A stretch of 45,625 nucleotides of DNA from Alphaproteobacteria bacterium (lineage in GTDB: Bacteria; Pseudomonadota; Alphaproteobacteria; Micavibrionales; Micavibrionaceae): positions 1 to 45,625 of the forward strand of contig JAJOJU010000020.1 of the NCBI GenBank assembly GCA_021208265.1, in the 5' to 3' direction. Below are positions 35,717 through 45,625 of the stretch, one piece after another. The notes beneath the pieces are model-generated. The model worked only from the letters and a program-made list of their open reading frames with translations, was not told where the DNA came from and did not search any database. A program made the position numbers and the translations under genes. How positions within the stretch are numbered: the first letter of the stretch is position 1; the number at the start of each line of letters is the position of its first letter.

Positions 35717-37691
35717 TACCGGATAAAACTGTGCGTACTTTTTGCGCCAGTTGATCGCCGGATATCGGCTTTCGTAATATGGCTTTGATGGACGGATGTT
35801 CGTTCATAATGTCCTGCAGCCGTTCTTGGGAATATCCCGAAACCAGAATAAACGGCATGCCCGGCAGGGTAAAATGCGTCTGCTGAACCAGTTCCATACC
35901 TGTCATAACCGGCATATTCTGGTCCGTCACAACCAGATCAAAATATTCAGGCTCTTCGCGCAAAAGTGTCAAAGCTTCCACGCCGTTTTCACAGGGATGC
36001 GCTGTGTATCCCATCCGCTCCAGCATCTCAATCAATATCGCACGCACACTATCCTGGTCATCGACAACCAGAATATTGCCGCTTCCTCTATAGTCATCAT
36101 TTTCATCGAATATATCCTGATCCTGTGATAGTTCATGAGCGCGGGAGAGGGGGAAATACAGGTTAAATACGGTGCCTTGCCCCAATATGCTGTCGACAAC
36201 CATTGCGCCTTGATGGCTGGATAATACGCCGTGTACGGTTGCAAGTCCCAGACCGGTTCCTTTGTCCACGGCCTTGGTGGTAAAGAACGGTTCGAAGATA
36301 TGTTCCATGATGGCCCGGCTCATGCCGGAGCCCGTATCCTCAACACGCAAACATACATACTCGGTTTTACGCGCAACGACACCCAATGTCAGGCGGACAT
36401 GCCCGGCATCGATATCTTCAATACTGATCGGTGGGGTTATGCTGGGGCCCAAAAGTTCGTTGTTGAGCATGATTTCGGGCTTGATATCCTCGGCTTGCGT
36501 GTTTTCGAGGCTGATGGTGATGGTCCCGTGTTCTTCGGAAACATCGTCAATCGCATCCTTGGCGTTCACGCACAGATTCATAATCACTTGCGCAATCTGG
36601 GTGGCGTTTCCGTCAATCATCGTTTGTTCGGCATTAAGGCTTTGCTGTAATTCTACGGTCTTAGGTAGGCTGGCCTTCAGCATTGATATGGTTTCCTGAA
36701 TAGGGGACAGTACATCGAAGGCTTCTTTGCCGCTTTGTTTTTGACGTGAGAAGGCTAGAATTTGATCAACAACCTTACGGGCCTGTTGCCCGGCTTTCAG
36801 TATGCTTTCGGCATAACCTCTTTGGGGAGTGCTGGCATCCAGATCTTCGGTTAAAAATTCAGCGTAACCGTTAATGGCAGCCAGAACGTTGTTGAAATCA
36901 TGGGCAATCCCACCGGCGAGCCTGCCAATCGCTTCCATTTTTTGTGCCTGATAGAATTGCTGTTCCAATTCCTTACGCTGTGTTTCCGATTTTTGCCGTT
37001 CGCTGATATCGCGCGCTGTACCTATCATGCTGCCGTCTTCGAGCATACGCAGCGATAATTCAACCATGATAACATCGCCATTCTGACGAACAACAGGCGA
37101 TGTACCCTGCCACATTCTGTTCTTTTCAAGGGCAGGCAGGACATTCTGACTGATCATCTCACGCCCTTTTTGATTATAGAGATTAATCCAGGAATGACCG
37201 ATAAACTGATTAAGTTTTTCCGGCGCTATACCATGAAGCTCCATCAATGCTTGATTCATAAAGGTCAGATTACCGTTTGGATCAACAATACCGATACCGT
37301 CACCGGCGGCTTCAATCGCTGCCAACTGGTTTTGCAGTACATCCATGTATTTTTTGTTTTCTTTCATTAACACGCGGAAATCAGCCATTTTGTTGACCGC
37401 CAGCAGATAAAGAAGAAAAGCCATGAGGCCCAAAGCCAGGACAGCTACATAAAATTTGGAATGTTCTAGCCTGAGATGTTCGATATCGATAATCGTATGG
37501 GAATGAGAATTGTTGTTATGGGGGTGGGCGTCATCAATGTTCACATAGTGATTCAGGATTTTCTCGCTATCCTCCATCAAGTCAAGTGAGGCGTGCAGCG
37601 CCACCATGGCCAGGACCAGAATAACGATACTGGGTAAAAAATAGAGCCCTTTAGACAGAAGTCCGTTTTTTCTGAGTTTGATCAGACTCAT
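35697..37691 (-). CDS. Hybrid sensor histidine kinase (TM-PAS-HisKA-HATPase-REC)
   Basis: The 664-residue product has two membrane spans (about residues 18-33 and 81-99) flanking a periplasmic loop with eight histidines (His33-His77). It continues with a PAS domain (about 120-230), an H-box [11 protein letters not shown] with phospho-His264, an N-box [14 protein letters not shown]-boxes EDTGSGMS and [11 protein letters not shown], and a receiver with Asp590. It resembles CckA-class kinases but lies four bases after a NarL-type regulator, its likely partner. The His-rich loop suggests metal or pH sensing, which is inference. Confidence 0.92.
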   Translation of the reverse strand: MSLIKLRKNGLLSKGLYFLPSIVILVLAMVALHASLDLMEDSEKILNHYVNIDDAHPHNNNSHSHTIIDIEHLRLEHSKFYVAVLALGLMAFLLYLLAVNKMADFRVLMKENKKYMDVLQNQLAAIEAAGDGIGIVDPNGNLTFMNQALMELHGIAPEKLNQFIGHSWINLYNQKGREMISQNVLPALEKNRMWQGTSPVVRQNGDVIMVELSLRMLEDGSMIGTARDISERQKSETQRKELEQQFYQAQKMEAIGRLAGGIAHDFNNVLAAINGYAEFLTEDLDASTPQRGYAESILKAGQQARKVVDQILAFSRQKQSGKEAFDVLSPIQETISMLKASLPKTVELQQSLNAEQTMIDGNATQIAQVIMNLCVNAKDAIDDVSEEHGTITISLENTQAEDIKPEIMLNNELLGPSITPPISIEDIDAGHVRLTLGVVARKTEYVCLRVEDTGSGMSRAIMEHIFEPFFTTKAVDKGTGLGLATVHGVLSSHQGAMVVDSILGQGTVFNLYFPLSRAHELSQDQDIFDENDDYRGSGNILVVDDQDSVRAILIEMLERMGYTAHPCENGVEALTLLREEPEYFDLVVTDQNMPVMTGMELVQQTHFTLPGMPFILVSGYSQERLQDIMNEHPSIKAILRKPISGDQLAQKVRTVLSGNKKEAA

Positions 37692-37694
37692 TAT

Positions 37695-38385
37695 CTATCC
37701 ATGATGGCTTTGGGATGTTTGTGTCAAACCCATCTCTCTGGCCCTTAGGGCCGCTTGCGTCCGGTTGGAGGCATCCAGTTTTTTACAGATGCCGCGCACG
37801 TGAAGTTTTACCGTTACCACCTGAAGGTCGAGAGCGCGGGCGATTTCTTTATTCGATTCCCCGCGTGCCAGATGTTGCAACACTTCGCGTTCCCGCGGTG
37901 TCAGTTTAACGGCTTCAATATTGCTGTTGATTGTCGGTGCATCGCTTGGCATATAACCGGGGTCATTCTGATAGGCTGGCATGATGGCGTTTGTATTCCG
38001 GTCAATAGGCACAAAACGTTCACCGGTCAATACAAGCTCAATCGCTTTCATAAGGGCTTGCCCTGAGAGCGTTTTAGGAAAATATCCAGCGGCCCCCAGA
38101 TTAATGGCTTCCTTGACATCCTCCGGCTCCGCCAGCCCCGACATGATGGCCACGGGCAGGTGAGGATAATCCGCCCGCAGTTTTTTCAGGCCTTCCAGCC
38201 CGTGCATGCCGGGCATGCGTAAATCAAGTAAAACAAGGTCGTAATGGGGGGGCAGAATCAATAAAATTGCGGGCTTCGTCAAAACTTTTGGCTGTGATGA
38301 TGATGCTTTCGGGTTTCGTTCGTTCTATGTACTGCACCAGGGCGTCACGAAACAAGGTATGATCATCAGCGAGAAGAAGTCGCAT
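37695..38385 (-). CDS. NarL/FixJ-type response regulator (frameshifted)
   Basis: The receiver begins at ATG 38385 with LLLADDHTLFRDAL (acidic pair) and continues with LVLLDLRMPG (phospho-Asp) and YFPKTL (switch Lys). The C-terminal LuxR helix-turn-helix is LTPREREVLQHLARGESNKE. The frames meet at C7 (minus strand; G7 at 38246-38252). Six C restore FIDSAPPHYDLVLL, about 229 residues. It is the promoter-proximal gene of an operon with the hybrid kinase. Confidence 0.9.
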
Positions 38386-38430
38386 GGCAATATATCTCCG
38401 GTACCAAATGGCTTTTTTTTAAGACTACTC

Positions 38431-38454
38431 AACTATACTTTAGTCTATATAGTT
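38431..38454. repeat. Inverted repeat upstream of the response regulator gene
   Basis: AACTATA (38431-38437) and TATAGTT (38448-38454) form a 7-bp dyad with a 10-base spacer, about 45 bases upstream of the regulator start. On the minus strand the distal arm contains TATAGT, a -10-like hexamer, without a good -35. It could be an operator for self-regulation. Confidence 0.35.
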
Positions 38455-38493
38455 TAAAAAATCACAAATATGCCTACCTGCAATTGTATGATA

Positions 38494-40481
38494 TCAGAGC
38501 TTTTGGAGATTTTGCGGGGTTGCCATATTGACGCTGACTTGCGGGTCTTTTTGTACGCCGCGCAGGCGCAGGCGATAGACATACGTGTTTTCAACCACGC
38601 GCTGCACATAGTTGCGGGTCTCGTAAATCGGGATCAACTCAATCCAGTCTATGATATCAATCTCCCCTTTGCGCGGGTCACCGAATATTTCAATCCATTT
38701 ACTGACCCGGCCCGGCCCGGCGTTATAAGCGGCGGCAGCCATGGCGTATGATCCGTCATAACGGTTCACAAGGCTTTTCAGGAAAGCACTGCCGATCAGA
38801 ATATTGTGGGCGGGGCTGGATGTCAGCATGTTTGTGCTGTGCCGCGCCCCGATTTTACGGGCGGTTTCCTGCGCGGTAGAGGGGAGAAGCTGCATGAGGC
38901 CCAGCGCCCCGGCAGAGCTGCGGGCTTCCGGGTCGAACAGGCTTTCCTGCCGGATAATCGCATGGACCAGCGCCCATTCCAGATCGATATTGCGCATAGA
39001 ATCAGTAATCACGGGGTATGATTGTGCGGTCAGGAACAAGCCCTTTTTCGTCGCATCCTTGGCGATGCGCACGGCATCCCGGTAATCACCGTTTTCGAGG
39101 GCAAGGTCGGCAGCAAAACGGTAGGCTTCCGGTGAATCGTTCTTATCAAGAAAGGCGTCCATAAAGGCTCCGGCATCGTATTTCATGCCGGCTTTTAGAA
39201 AAATCTGTGCCGTTTGTACCAGCTCATTATTCTTGAGTGCTGTTTGCTGTTCGCTGGAAAGGCGGGGTGGGGCCATATTCGGCAATTCCCCTTGAACCTT
39301 TAACTCTGCCGCCGCAATTTGTCCGTAATACGTTGTTTGGTATTGCGCGGCATCTCGGTACCATTTGGCGGCATCTTCCGTATTGCCCATGGCGGCGAGC
39401 GCGCGCCCGGCCCAGTATGATCCGCGTGTTTTACTGATGGGGGTTTCAACGTTTTTATAAAGATTTACAAAATGGCGGTACGCGGCATCCGGTTTGTGCA
39501 GGTAACGCAAGGCCAGCCATCCGGCCATAAACTCGGCTTGCGCCAGTGACAGCCCATCGGTTTGACCGTGATCGGCAGCCAGATCATAAGCTGAGCGGTA
39601 TTTCTTTTGCTCCAGCAACCGGCGGATGATGATATGTCGCTCCTTCCACCAGTCTTCGGGGTTGCTGATGGCTGTGGTTACTTTGCGGGCTTGACGCAGG
39701 ATCTCAATCGCCCCGTCCGTTTCATCGTTTTCGCGGCGCCAGTGCAGGCGTTCATATAGCAGGCCGGGATCACTAAGTAAGCGGCGGGGCACTTTTTGAA
39801 TAGCACCATTGACGCCGGGGGACCCTTCCGCAAGGGCAATCCGCGCTTCCGCCAGTTCGGGATAGCCATTTCCCAGCAGGCGGGCAATGGCGCGGGCATT
39901 GGTGTATTGACCAGCAAACAGCAGGCGGTCAAGGCGTTTCAGATGGGCATCACGCGTCAGATACTGACCATAGGTTTTGTAAATAAATTTCTGGTCATCG
40001 CGTGGCAGGGTTTTATTGGCCCACCAGTCTTCGAGAAAAATCTTGAGTTTTTGGGTTTGCCCGGTGGCGATTAACGCTTGGGAATACATATGCGCGCCGG
40101 ATGTCGTAAGCGTTCGAAATCATCGAACCAGGCGGCGAGGTCGCGGGGGCTTAGCTCTCCGGCATAATTTTCTTCTGCCTTTTCACGCATTTTACGGATG
40201 CCGGGCCAGTCAGGGTTCTGGCGGATGAATTGGCTGATGCGGGTGAATTCCGTCTGGCGGTCGTTATTTTTAAACAGATACCAATGGTAAATCTTGGCGG
40301 CGAGGGGGTCGCGTGTGGTGGCCACGGCATTACGAGCATCGGTCCATCTATCCTGTTTTGCCATTTTCAGGGCTTTGACAGTCTGGTCCTGAATGGCGCG
40401 TGACATCTCCGCACGGGCGCTTTGGGTGGGTTCCAGAACCCCCCATAACAGCAATAGTACGAAAATGCGGCGTAGCATCAT
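38494..40481 (-). CDS. slt: Soluble lytic murein transglycosylase Slt (frameshifted)
   Basis: The enzyme cleaves peptidoglycan glycan strands in the periplasm. The start at 40481 (MMLRRIFVLLLLWGVL) gives a signal peptide ending ARA. A long helical superhelical region follows, then the SLT domain: VHAIIRQESLFDPEARSSAG with catalytic Glu in RQES, ALGLMQLLPSTAQ and AMAAAAYNAGPGRV. One missing base near 40107-40114 restores FERLTTSGAHMYSQALI. The mature size, about 660 residues, matches Slt70. It is divergent from dapA. Confidence 0.93.
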
Positions 40482-40510
40482 GTTTGAAACCTTCAAAATC
40501 CCTAGAATTC

Positions 40511-40538
40511 TTGATTTTATAGCGCAAAAGAGTATAGA
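40511..40538 (+). promoter_or_regulatory. Sigma70 promoter for dapA
   Basis: TTGATT (40511-40516) and TATAGA (40533-40538) are separated by 16 bases, a good housekeeping match about 40 bases before the dapA ATG. Initiation would be near 40545. Confidence 0.6.
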
Positions 40539-40578
40539 TGGTACACAGCGAAATTCAAAAATAAAGCGAGAAATATAA

Positions 40579-41481
40579 ATGTTTAGAGGCTCCATTACCG
40601 CATTGATCACACCGTTTAAAAACGGCGAGGTGGATTGGAAGGCATTTGACGACTTTGTGGAATGGCAGATTCAGGAGGGAACTCATGCGCTTGTGCCTTG
40701 TGGTACGACTGGTGAATCACCGACCTTGTCGCATGAAGAGCATAATGCAATTGTTAAGCGTTGTGTGGAAATCGCAAACAAGCGTATCCCCGTGATTGCT
40801 GGTACTGGTTCTAATTCAACCAAGGAAGCTATTGCCCTGATTACTCATGCCAAGGCCGATGGAGCTGATGCCGCGCTTGTGGTTACGCCTTATTATAATA
40901 AACCGACACAAGAAGGGCTTTATGCGCATTACAAGGCTATACACGATGCGGCAAGTCTGCCGATCCTGATTTACAATATCCCCGGTCGTTCAGTTGTTGA
41001 TATGAATGTGGATACGATGGCGCGTCTTGCCAAGTTGCCGAATATTGTCGGCGTTAAGGATGCAACGGGTGATTTGGCCCGCCCGGCAGAGGTGATCCAG
41101 AAAATAGGCTACGATTTCTGCCAGCTTTCTGGTGAAGACGCCACAACAGCCGCTTTTTTGGCGCAAGGCGGTGTGGGGTGCATTTCTGTTCTTTCCAACA
41201 TTGCGCCTCGCCTGTTCTCAGAAATGCACGAAGCTTGGTTCAGGGGCGATGTTAAGGCGGTGGCTGTTATTCGTGATCAACTGGCGCCCTTGGCTAAAAA
41301 CCTGTTTTGTGAAAGTAGCCCGGCCCCTGTGAAATATGCTGCCAGCATTCTGGGTATTTGTTCAGAAGAAGTGCGTTTGCCGTTGCTTCCTGCTTCTGAA
41401 AACGCGCGGGCGTTAATTGACTCTGCTATGGCACATGCGGGGCTGACGCAGGGTTCTTCTCCTAAAATCGCTCATGGCTAA
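40579..41481 (+). CDS. dapA: 4-hydroxy-tetrahydrodipicolinate synthase DapA
   Basis: DapA condenses pyruvate with aspartate semialdehyde in lysine and diaminopimelate synthesis. The 300-residue TIM barrel shows Thr43-Thr44 (CGTTGESPTL), Tyr132 and Arg137 (IYNIPGR) and the Schiff-base Lys160 (GVKDAT), plus TPYYNKPTQEGL. Its last 8 bases overlap smpB, so the two are translationally coupled. The pairing of slt, dapA and smpB is common in alphaproteobacteria. Confidence 0.97.
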   Translation: MFRGSITALITPFKNGEVDWKAFDDFVEWQIQEGTHALVPCGTTGESPTLSHEEHNAIVKRCVEIANKRIPVIAGTGSNSTKEAIALITHAKADGADAALVVTPYYNKPTQEGLYAHYKAIHDAASLPILIYNIPGRSVVDMNVDTMARLAKLPNIVGVKDATGDLARPAEVIQKIGYDFCQLSGEDATTAAFLAQGGVGCISVLSNIAPRLFSEMHEAWFRGDVKAVAVIRDQLAPLAKNLFCESSPAPVKYAASILGICSEEVRLPLLPASENARALIDSAMAHAGLTQGSSPKIAHG

Positions 41482-41968
41482 GAAAAAGGACAAAAAATCG
41501 GGGCTGCTGTCCGTCAATGTGACAGTAGCTGATAACCGTAAGGCCTTCTTTGATTTTTACATCGAGGAAAAGGTGGAGGCCGGAATCATGCTGACCGGCA
41601 CGGAAGTAAAATCGCTGCGCATGGGGCAATGTTCGCTAAAAGAATCGCATGTCGGCCCGCATAAGGGTGAACTATGGCTTATGAATTCTCACATCCCTGA
41701 ATACAATCAGGCCGGGCCGCATTTACAGCACGACCCCAAGCGCTGGCGTAAACTTCTGGTCAAACAAAAGGAAATGGACAAGCTGATGGGCGGCGTACAG
41801 CGTGAAGGTTATACGATTGTCCCTCTACGTCTTTACTTCAACGCCAAGGGGCTTGCGAAGTTAGAGATAGGCCTTGCCAAGGGTAAGAAGCTGCACGACA
41901 AGCGTGAGAGCGAAAAAGCACGCGACTGGAGTCGTGACAAAGCACGCCTGATACGAGAAAAAGGCTAG
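41474..41968 (+). CDS. smpB: tmRNA-binding protein SmpB
   Basis: The 164-residue SmpB delivers tmRNA to stalled ribosomes. Conserved blocks are FFDFYIEEKVEAGIMLTGTE followed by VKSLRMGQCSLKESHV, HDPKRWRKLLVKQKEMDKLM and the C-terminal KKLHDKRESEKARDWSRDKA tail that mimics the codon-anticodon helix. The start lies inside the dapA end. No ssrA RNA gene was recognised in the window. Confidence 0.97.
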   Translation: MAKKKDKKSGLLSVNVTVADNRKAFFDFYIEEKVEAGIMLTGTEVKSLRMGQCSLKESHVGPHKGELWLMNSHIPEYNQAGPHLQHDPKRWRKLLVKQKEMDKLMGGVQREGYTIVPLRLYFNAKGLAKLEIGLAKGKKLHDKRESEKARDWSRDKARLIREKG

Positions 41969-42000
41969 AAGCGAAGGTACATTGTGTTAGCCTTGAGTCG

Positions 42001-43208
42001 ATGAAACCCGTTACCACCATTCCCGTACAAGACTGGATGAAGATGCCTGAAACCAAGGCCGTGATGGGCCCGCTGAACAAAAATTCAGACGAACCCATGG
42101 CGCTTTTTGTGGGTGGTTGTATTCGCAATGCCCTGTTGGGGATAGATGTCGGTGATATTGATATTGCCACGAAATTCACGCCGCAGCAGGTTGTGGATAT
42201 AATGGGGAAAAGCGGTATAAAAACCGTTCCGACCGGCATTGAACACGGCACGGTGACGGCCGTGTCAAATCACAAACCGTATGAGATAACTACGCTGCGC
42301 CGCGATGTGAAAACGGATGGCCGGCGCGCTGTTGTGGCGTTTTCCGATAGCTGGGAGGAAGATGCATATCGCCGTGATTTTACAATGAATACGTTGCTGG
42401 CTGATGATGCCGGAAACGTCTACGACCCTACCGGGCAGGGTGTTTCCGATTTGAAAGCCGGGCGCGTTGTATTTGTGGGCGATGCGGCGGAGCGTATCGC
42501 CGAAGATGTCTTGCGTATTCTGCGCTTTTTTCGGTTTCATGCTTTATACGGTAAGGGTGCGCCGGATGAAGCGGCATTGGCGGCGTGCTGCGATCAGGCG
42601 GACAAGATTTCCACCCTGTCGCGCGAGCGCATTACACAGGAATTTTTTAAGATTTTATCAGTCACCCACCCTGTGGATAACTTGGGGATAATTTTTAAAA
42701 ACGGCATTTTGAAAGAATTTCATTATCCGGATTACAACCCTGATTTACTTTCATTTTTTTGTGATCATGCTTTTGAATTTAGTCTGGCCGGGCGGCTGTT
42801 TATCTTCTTTGCCCAGTCTGTGGATAATATTAAAACGCAGGATAAAATGCTGATTATCCCCAAAGCGTTGGTACGGGAACTGGAAGCGATAGAGCGAGCA
42901 TACATGAAAGCGTTATTCGATACGGAAGCGGGTGTAAAAACGGCGCTTTACCGGTACGGCAGGGCGGCTGTTAAAGCGGTGCTGGTGATAAAAGCCGGGC
43001 AGGGGGCGCTGGATAAATCAGCTCTGGCAGCCTACCGGGACATCACCGAAAACTGGGATATCCCGGTTTTCCGTTAAGCGGAAAAGATCTGATCAGGAAG
43101 GGGCTGTCAGAAGGCCCTGATCTCGGTGCCATGCTAGCGAGGCTTGAGGATCAATGGGTGGCGTCGGGTTTCGACGATGCGACCCTTCAGGAACTTCCTC
43201 ATGGCTAG
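42001..43208 (+). CDS. cca: CCA tRNA nucleotidyltransferase (frameshift near C-terminus)
   Basis: The enzyme adds or repairs the 3' CCA of tRNA. The N-terminal nucleotidyltransferase domain has [20 protein letters not shown] with the DxD metal pair, [18 protein letters not shown] and [20 protein letters not shown]. The helical tail reads [13 protein letters not shown] and beyond. The frame ends at 43077, but one missing C near 43071 restores [20 protein letters not shown] to the TAG at 43206-43208, about 402 residues. It overlaps the hemF stop tail-to-tail. Confidence 0.93.
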
Positions 43209-44125
43209 GGCCACCTGGCTTCCGGCGGCATAGACATCAGAATGGCTTCTGTGTTCCCTCCGGTTTTCAGGCCGAATTGCGTGCCGCGGTCATACAGCAG
43301 ATTATATTCCACGTAACGGCCGCGCTTGACCAGCTGATGTTCACGCTGTTCATCGCTCCAGCTTTCATTCATGTGGCGGCGGACGATTTCGGGATAAATG
43401 TCGCGGAAGGTTTCTCCAACATCGCGCGTGAAGGAAAAATCGGCGCTCCAGTCACCGCTATCCAGATAATCATAGAAAATACCGCCGATACCGCGTGGCT
43501 CATTCCGGTGCGGCAGGAAGAAGTAACGGTCGCACCATTCCTTGAATTCCGGGTAATATTCAGGATCATGCCGATCACAGCATGTTTTGAAAGCCTTATG
43601 GAAGGCTTCGGTATCCTTTTCATTTTCAAACATTGGTGTTAAATCGGCCCCGCCGCCAAACCAGTGTTTGGATGTAACAATCATGCGCGTATTCATGTGA
43701 ACGGCAGGCACCAACGGGTTTTGCATGTGAGCCACAAGTGATATGCCGGAGGCCCAGAATTGGCCCATGCTCTCCGCCGCGCCCGGAATTTGCGTGGCAA
43801 ATTGAGGGGAGAAAATGCCGTGGACTTCGGAAAAATTGACGCCTACCTTTTCAAAAACACGGCCCCGCATAAGCGAGATTTCCCCGCCGCCATTCAGGAT
43901 AGAGCCGGATTCGTTGGGTTCGCTCGTTTCCGGGCGGCTCCAAGGTTTTCTTTCAAAACGCCCGGCAGTTTTATCGGCATGGATTGTACCGGAAAGCTCA
44001 TCTTCCAGCTTTTCAAATTCCTGACATATCTGATCACGCAGCGTCTTGAACCACCCGGATGCTTCGGTTTTACGGGCTTTCCAATCAATATTCTCTGTTG
44101 GGGCGGTTTTGCGGGCGGCGTCCAT
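43205..44125 (-). CDS. hemF: Oxygen-dependent coproporphyrinogen III oxidase HemF
   Basis: HemF decarboxylates coproporphyrinogen III to protoporphyrinogen IX using oxygen in heme synthesis. Motifs are [57 protein letters not shown] and [20 protein letters not shown]. The start at 44125 (MDAARKTA) has AGGAG eight bases upstream; the longer frame from 44146 lacks one. It follows trmL on the minus strand with an 80-base gap. Confidence 0.96.
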   Translation of the reverse strand: MDAARKTAPTENIDWKARKTEASGWFKTLRDQICQEFEKLEDELSGTIHADKTAGRFERKPWSRPETSEPNESGSILNGGGEISLMRGRVFEKVGVNFSEVHGIFSPQFATQIPGAAESMGQFWASGISLVAHMQNPLVPAVHMNTRMIVTSKHWFGGGADLTPMFENEKDTEAFHKAFKTCCDRHDPEYYPEFKEWCDRYFFLPHRNEPRGIGGIFYDYLDSGDWSADFSFTRDVGETFRDIYPEIVRRHMNESWSDEQREHQLVKRGRYVEYNLLYDRGTQFGLKTGGNTEAILMSMPPEARWP

Positions 44126-44205
44126 GATGTTATCTCCTGTAACCAAGGTTCCTGTTATGCTGCCGGGAATTCTATTCCTTCATAAGCCTTGCGCCATGAC
44201 ATAAG

Positions 44206-44654
44206 TCAAGTTTTTCGGGCGGTTTGCCGCAAGGCTTCACCTGCAACCATGGCGCAGGCATTGATAACGTTGAGGGAACGAAGCCCGCGCGCATGGGGAT
44301 AAACACTCTTGCATCGGCGGCTTCATGAACATGCTCCGGTACGCCAGCGCTTTCGCGGCCTGCCAGCAGGATGTCATCCGCCTGAAATTCAAAATCGAGA
44401 TAGGGCAGGGCCGCTTTGGTGCTGAGCAGGATAATGCGCCGTCCGGCGGAGACGATTTTAAAATTATCCCATGAACTGTGACGCATCAGGTCCAGATGAT
44501 CCCGGTAATCAAGGGCGCTCTGGCGGATTTTGCGCTCATCCCAGGGAAAGCCGCAGGGGTCAATGACATCAAGCCTCATGCCCAGACAGGCTGCCAGTCT
44601 TATGGCAGCGCCTACATTCTGGGGGATATCGGGTTGATAGAGAGCTAAATGCAT
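44206..44654 (-). CDS. trmL: tRNA (cytidine/uridine-34-2'-O)-methyltransferase TrmL (frameshifted)
   Basis: This SPOUT-fold enzyme methylates the wobble ribose of tRNA-Leu. The N-terminus ALYQPDIPQNVGAAIRLAAC is the family start. The C-terminal knot should read MRAGLRSLNVINACAMVAGE; it appears in a second frame after one missing base near 44284-44286, then continues ALRQTARKT to a stop at 44206. The restored length is about 150 residues, normal for TrmL. The reading frame as given ends at 44172 with an unrelated tail. Confidence 0.9.
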
Positions 44655-44683
44655 TTTTTCCTATATGTTTTGACTTTGCTCAG

Positions 44684-44712
44684 TTGCCTAAATAATCATT
44701 ACACTGTATTTT
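44684..44712 (+). promoter_or_regulatory. Possible sigma70 promoter before petA
   Basis: TTGCCT (44684-44689) and TATTTT (44707-44712) are 17 bases apart, each matching four of six consensus positions. It lies about 80 bases before the petA start. The region also contains a TTGACT (44670-44675) with no well-spaced -10. The call is weak. Confidence 0.3.
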
Positions 44713-44792
44713 TCACAGAACAGACTTGAAAAACCTGTTTCATGTCAGTAACAACAGCTAAAAATAATATTCAATAAGAACGTATAGCACCG

Positions 44793-45344
44793 ATGGCATC
44801 CAAAGCTTCTACGCCTTCCGCCGGGCCACAAGGCGAAACCCGCAGGGATTTCCTGCAATTAACAGCTGCCGCTTTTGGCGCGGTCGGTGTGGGCGTTGTT
44901 GCCTGGCCGTTCGTTGACAGCTTAAACCCGGCCAAGGACACACTGGCGATGGCGTCAACGGAAGTTGACCTATCCCCCATACAGGAAGGCCAGTCCATCA
45001 CCGTTATGTGGCGGGGCAAGCCCGTATTTATTCGCCACCGCACGGCAGAAGAAATCAAAGCGGCTGAGGACGTCAATGTGGCGGAGCTTCGTGATAAACA
45101 AGCCGATTCTGCCCGTGTACAAAAAGCGCAGTGGCTGGTAACAGTCGGTATCTGTACCCATTTGGGGTGTGTGCCTGTGGGGCAAAAGCCCACAGAAGCG
45201 CGCGGTGATTACAATGGCTGGTTCTGTCCATGCCACGGGTCGCACTACGATACATCAGGCCGTATCCGTAAGGGCCCGGCCCCTAAGAATCTGGCGATTC
45301 CGCCTTATGAATTTGTCAGCGATACATTGGTAAAGATCGGTTAA
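44793..45344 (+). CDS. petA: Ubiquinol-cytochrome c reductase Rieske iron-sulfur subunit
   Basis: The 183-residue subunit carries the 2Fe-2S cluster of the bc1 complex in the periplasm. A Tat-like signal/anchor ([20 protein letters not shown]) precedes box I CTHLGC (Cys121, His123, Cys126) and box [11 protein letters not shown] (Cys145, Cys147, His148). Cys126 and Cys147 form the structural disulfide. It is followed at once by petB. Confidence 0.97.
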   Translation: MASKASTPSAGPQGETRRDFLQLTAAAFGAVGVGVVAWPFVDSLNPAKDTLAMASTEVDLSPIQEGQSITVMWRGKPVFIRHRTAEEIKAAEDVNVAELRDKQADSARVQKAQWLVTVGICTHLGCVPVGQKPTEARGDYNGWFCPCHGSHYDTSGRIRKGPAPKNLAIPPYEFVSDTLVKIG

Positions 45345-45349
45345 GAGTC

Positions 45350-45625
45350 ATGGCATCAGGAAAAAGAGAATCATTTGATAATCCGGTGGTGGAGTGGATC
45401 GACTCCCGCCTTCCCGTTTTCACATTGATGAACAAGGAATACGGCGTATTCCCCCGTTCCCAAGAACTTCAACTATTTCTGGAATTTTGGCGCGATTGCC
45501 GGGTTCATGCTGGTGACGATGATCGTGACCGGTATCGTTCTGGCGATGCAGTATTGCGGCAATACCCATATCGCTTTTTGATTCTGTTTGAGCGCATCAT
45601 GCGCGATGTGAATTTCGGCTGGTTG
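45350..45625 (+). CDS. petB: Cytochrome b of the bc1 complex, N-terminal part (partial, three frameshifts)
   Basis: The start at 45350 lies five bases after the petA stop. The N-terminus (FDNPVVEWIDSRLPVFTLMN) is typical, then C5 (45451-45455, four expected) shifts the frame. The first helix appears as VPKNFNYFWNFGAIAGFMLV and then VTGIVLAMQY. Two further extra T (T5 at 45575-45579 and T3 at 45587-45589) interrupt IAFDSVERIMRDVNFGWL. The gene continues past the right edge. The dense indels suggest low-accuracy sequence at this end. Confidence 0.9.
   Translation, partial: MASGKRESFDNPVVEWIDSRLPVFTLMNKEYGVFPRSQELQLFLEFWRDCRVHAGDDDRDRYRSGDAVLRQYPYRFLILFERIMRDVNFGWL

Noticed and set aside
1-45625. 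CRISPR arrays, insertion sequences, prophage, integrase or tRNA genes
   Set aside because: No regularly spaced repeats, transposase, integrase or tRNA cloverleaf was recognised on either strand; the frameshifts are not associated with mobile elements.

Overview
The window is a chromosomal segment of a motile, respiring alphaproteobacterium. Support comes from FliX (an alphaproteobacterial flagellar assembly regulator), MotE- and DUF6468-type flagellar proteins, a one-cysteine DksA, and housekeeping blocks of alphaproteobacterial type (slt/dapA/smpB, hemF, petAB). Base composition is moderate. The genus cannot be named from sequence alone; a Rhodospirillales- or Micavibrio-like lineage is a guess.

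Layout. 1-813: the end of an unknown gene and an FkbM methyltransferase, closed by a terminator. 998-8307 (minus): flgI, flgJ, two FlgN-like chaperones, fliK, flgD and flgE, probably one sigma54-driven hook operon. 8501-12305: fliX, an anthrax-lethal-factor-like zinc protease (minus), dksA with a good sigma70 promoter, and an acyltransferase-3/SGNH membrane enzyme. 12306-15687 (minus): flgF, flgG, flgA and flgH behind a second sigma54 promoter. 15956-24951 (plus): fliL, fliM, a DUF6468 gene, motE, cheY, cheZ, a MotB-like gene lacking the stator aspartate, motB, and a roughly 1,000-residue AMIN/TPR periplasmic protein. This is a switch, stator and chemotaxis block. 25009-28507: a small repeat protein, the export genes fliP, fliO, a small coiled-coil gene and an FlhB-tail-like gene (minus), then flgB, flgC, fliE and fliQ (plus) from a third sigma54 promoter.

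28504-35694: a DUF1285 gene (minus) and a MoxR / DUF58 / BatA-DUF4159 / VWA-amidotransferase-like membrane operon. 35697-38385 (minus): a NarL-type response regulator and a hybrid histidine kinase with a histidine-rich sensor loop. 38494-44654: slt (minus), dapA, smpB and cca (plus), hemF and trmL (minus). 44793-45625: petA and the start of petB.

About 20 of the roughly 50 genes are interrupted by single-base indels, mostly in homopolymers. On both sides of each break the protein matches its family, so I annotate full-length genes across the breaks. I interpret the breaks as uncorrected sequencing or assembly errors, not decay. The least explained items are the 30-residue-period small protein, the Asp-less MotB-like protein beside the AMIN/TPR giant, the duplicated FlgD domain and the lethal-factor-like protease inside a flagellar locus.
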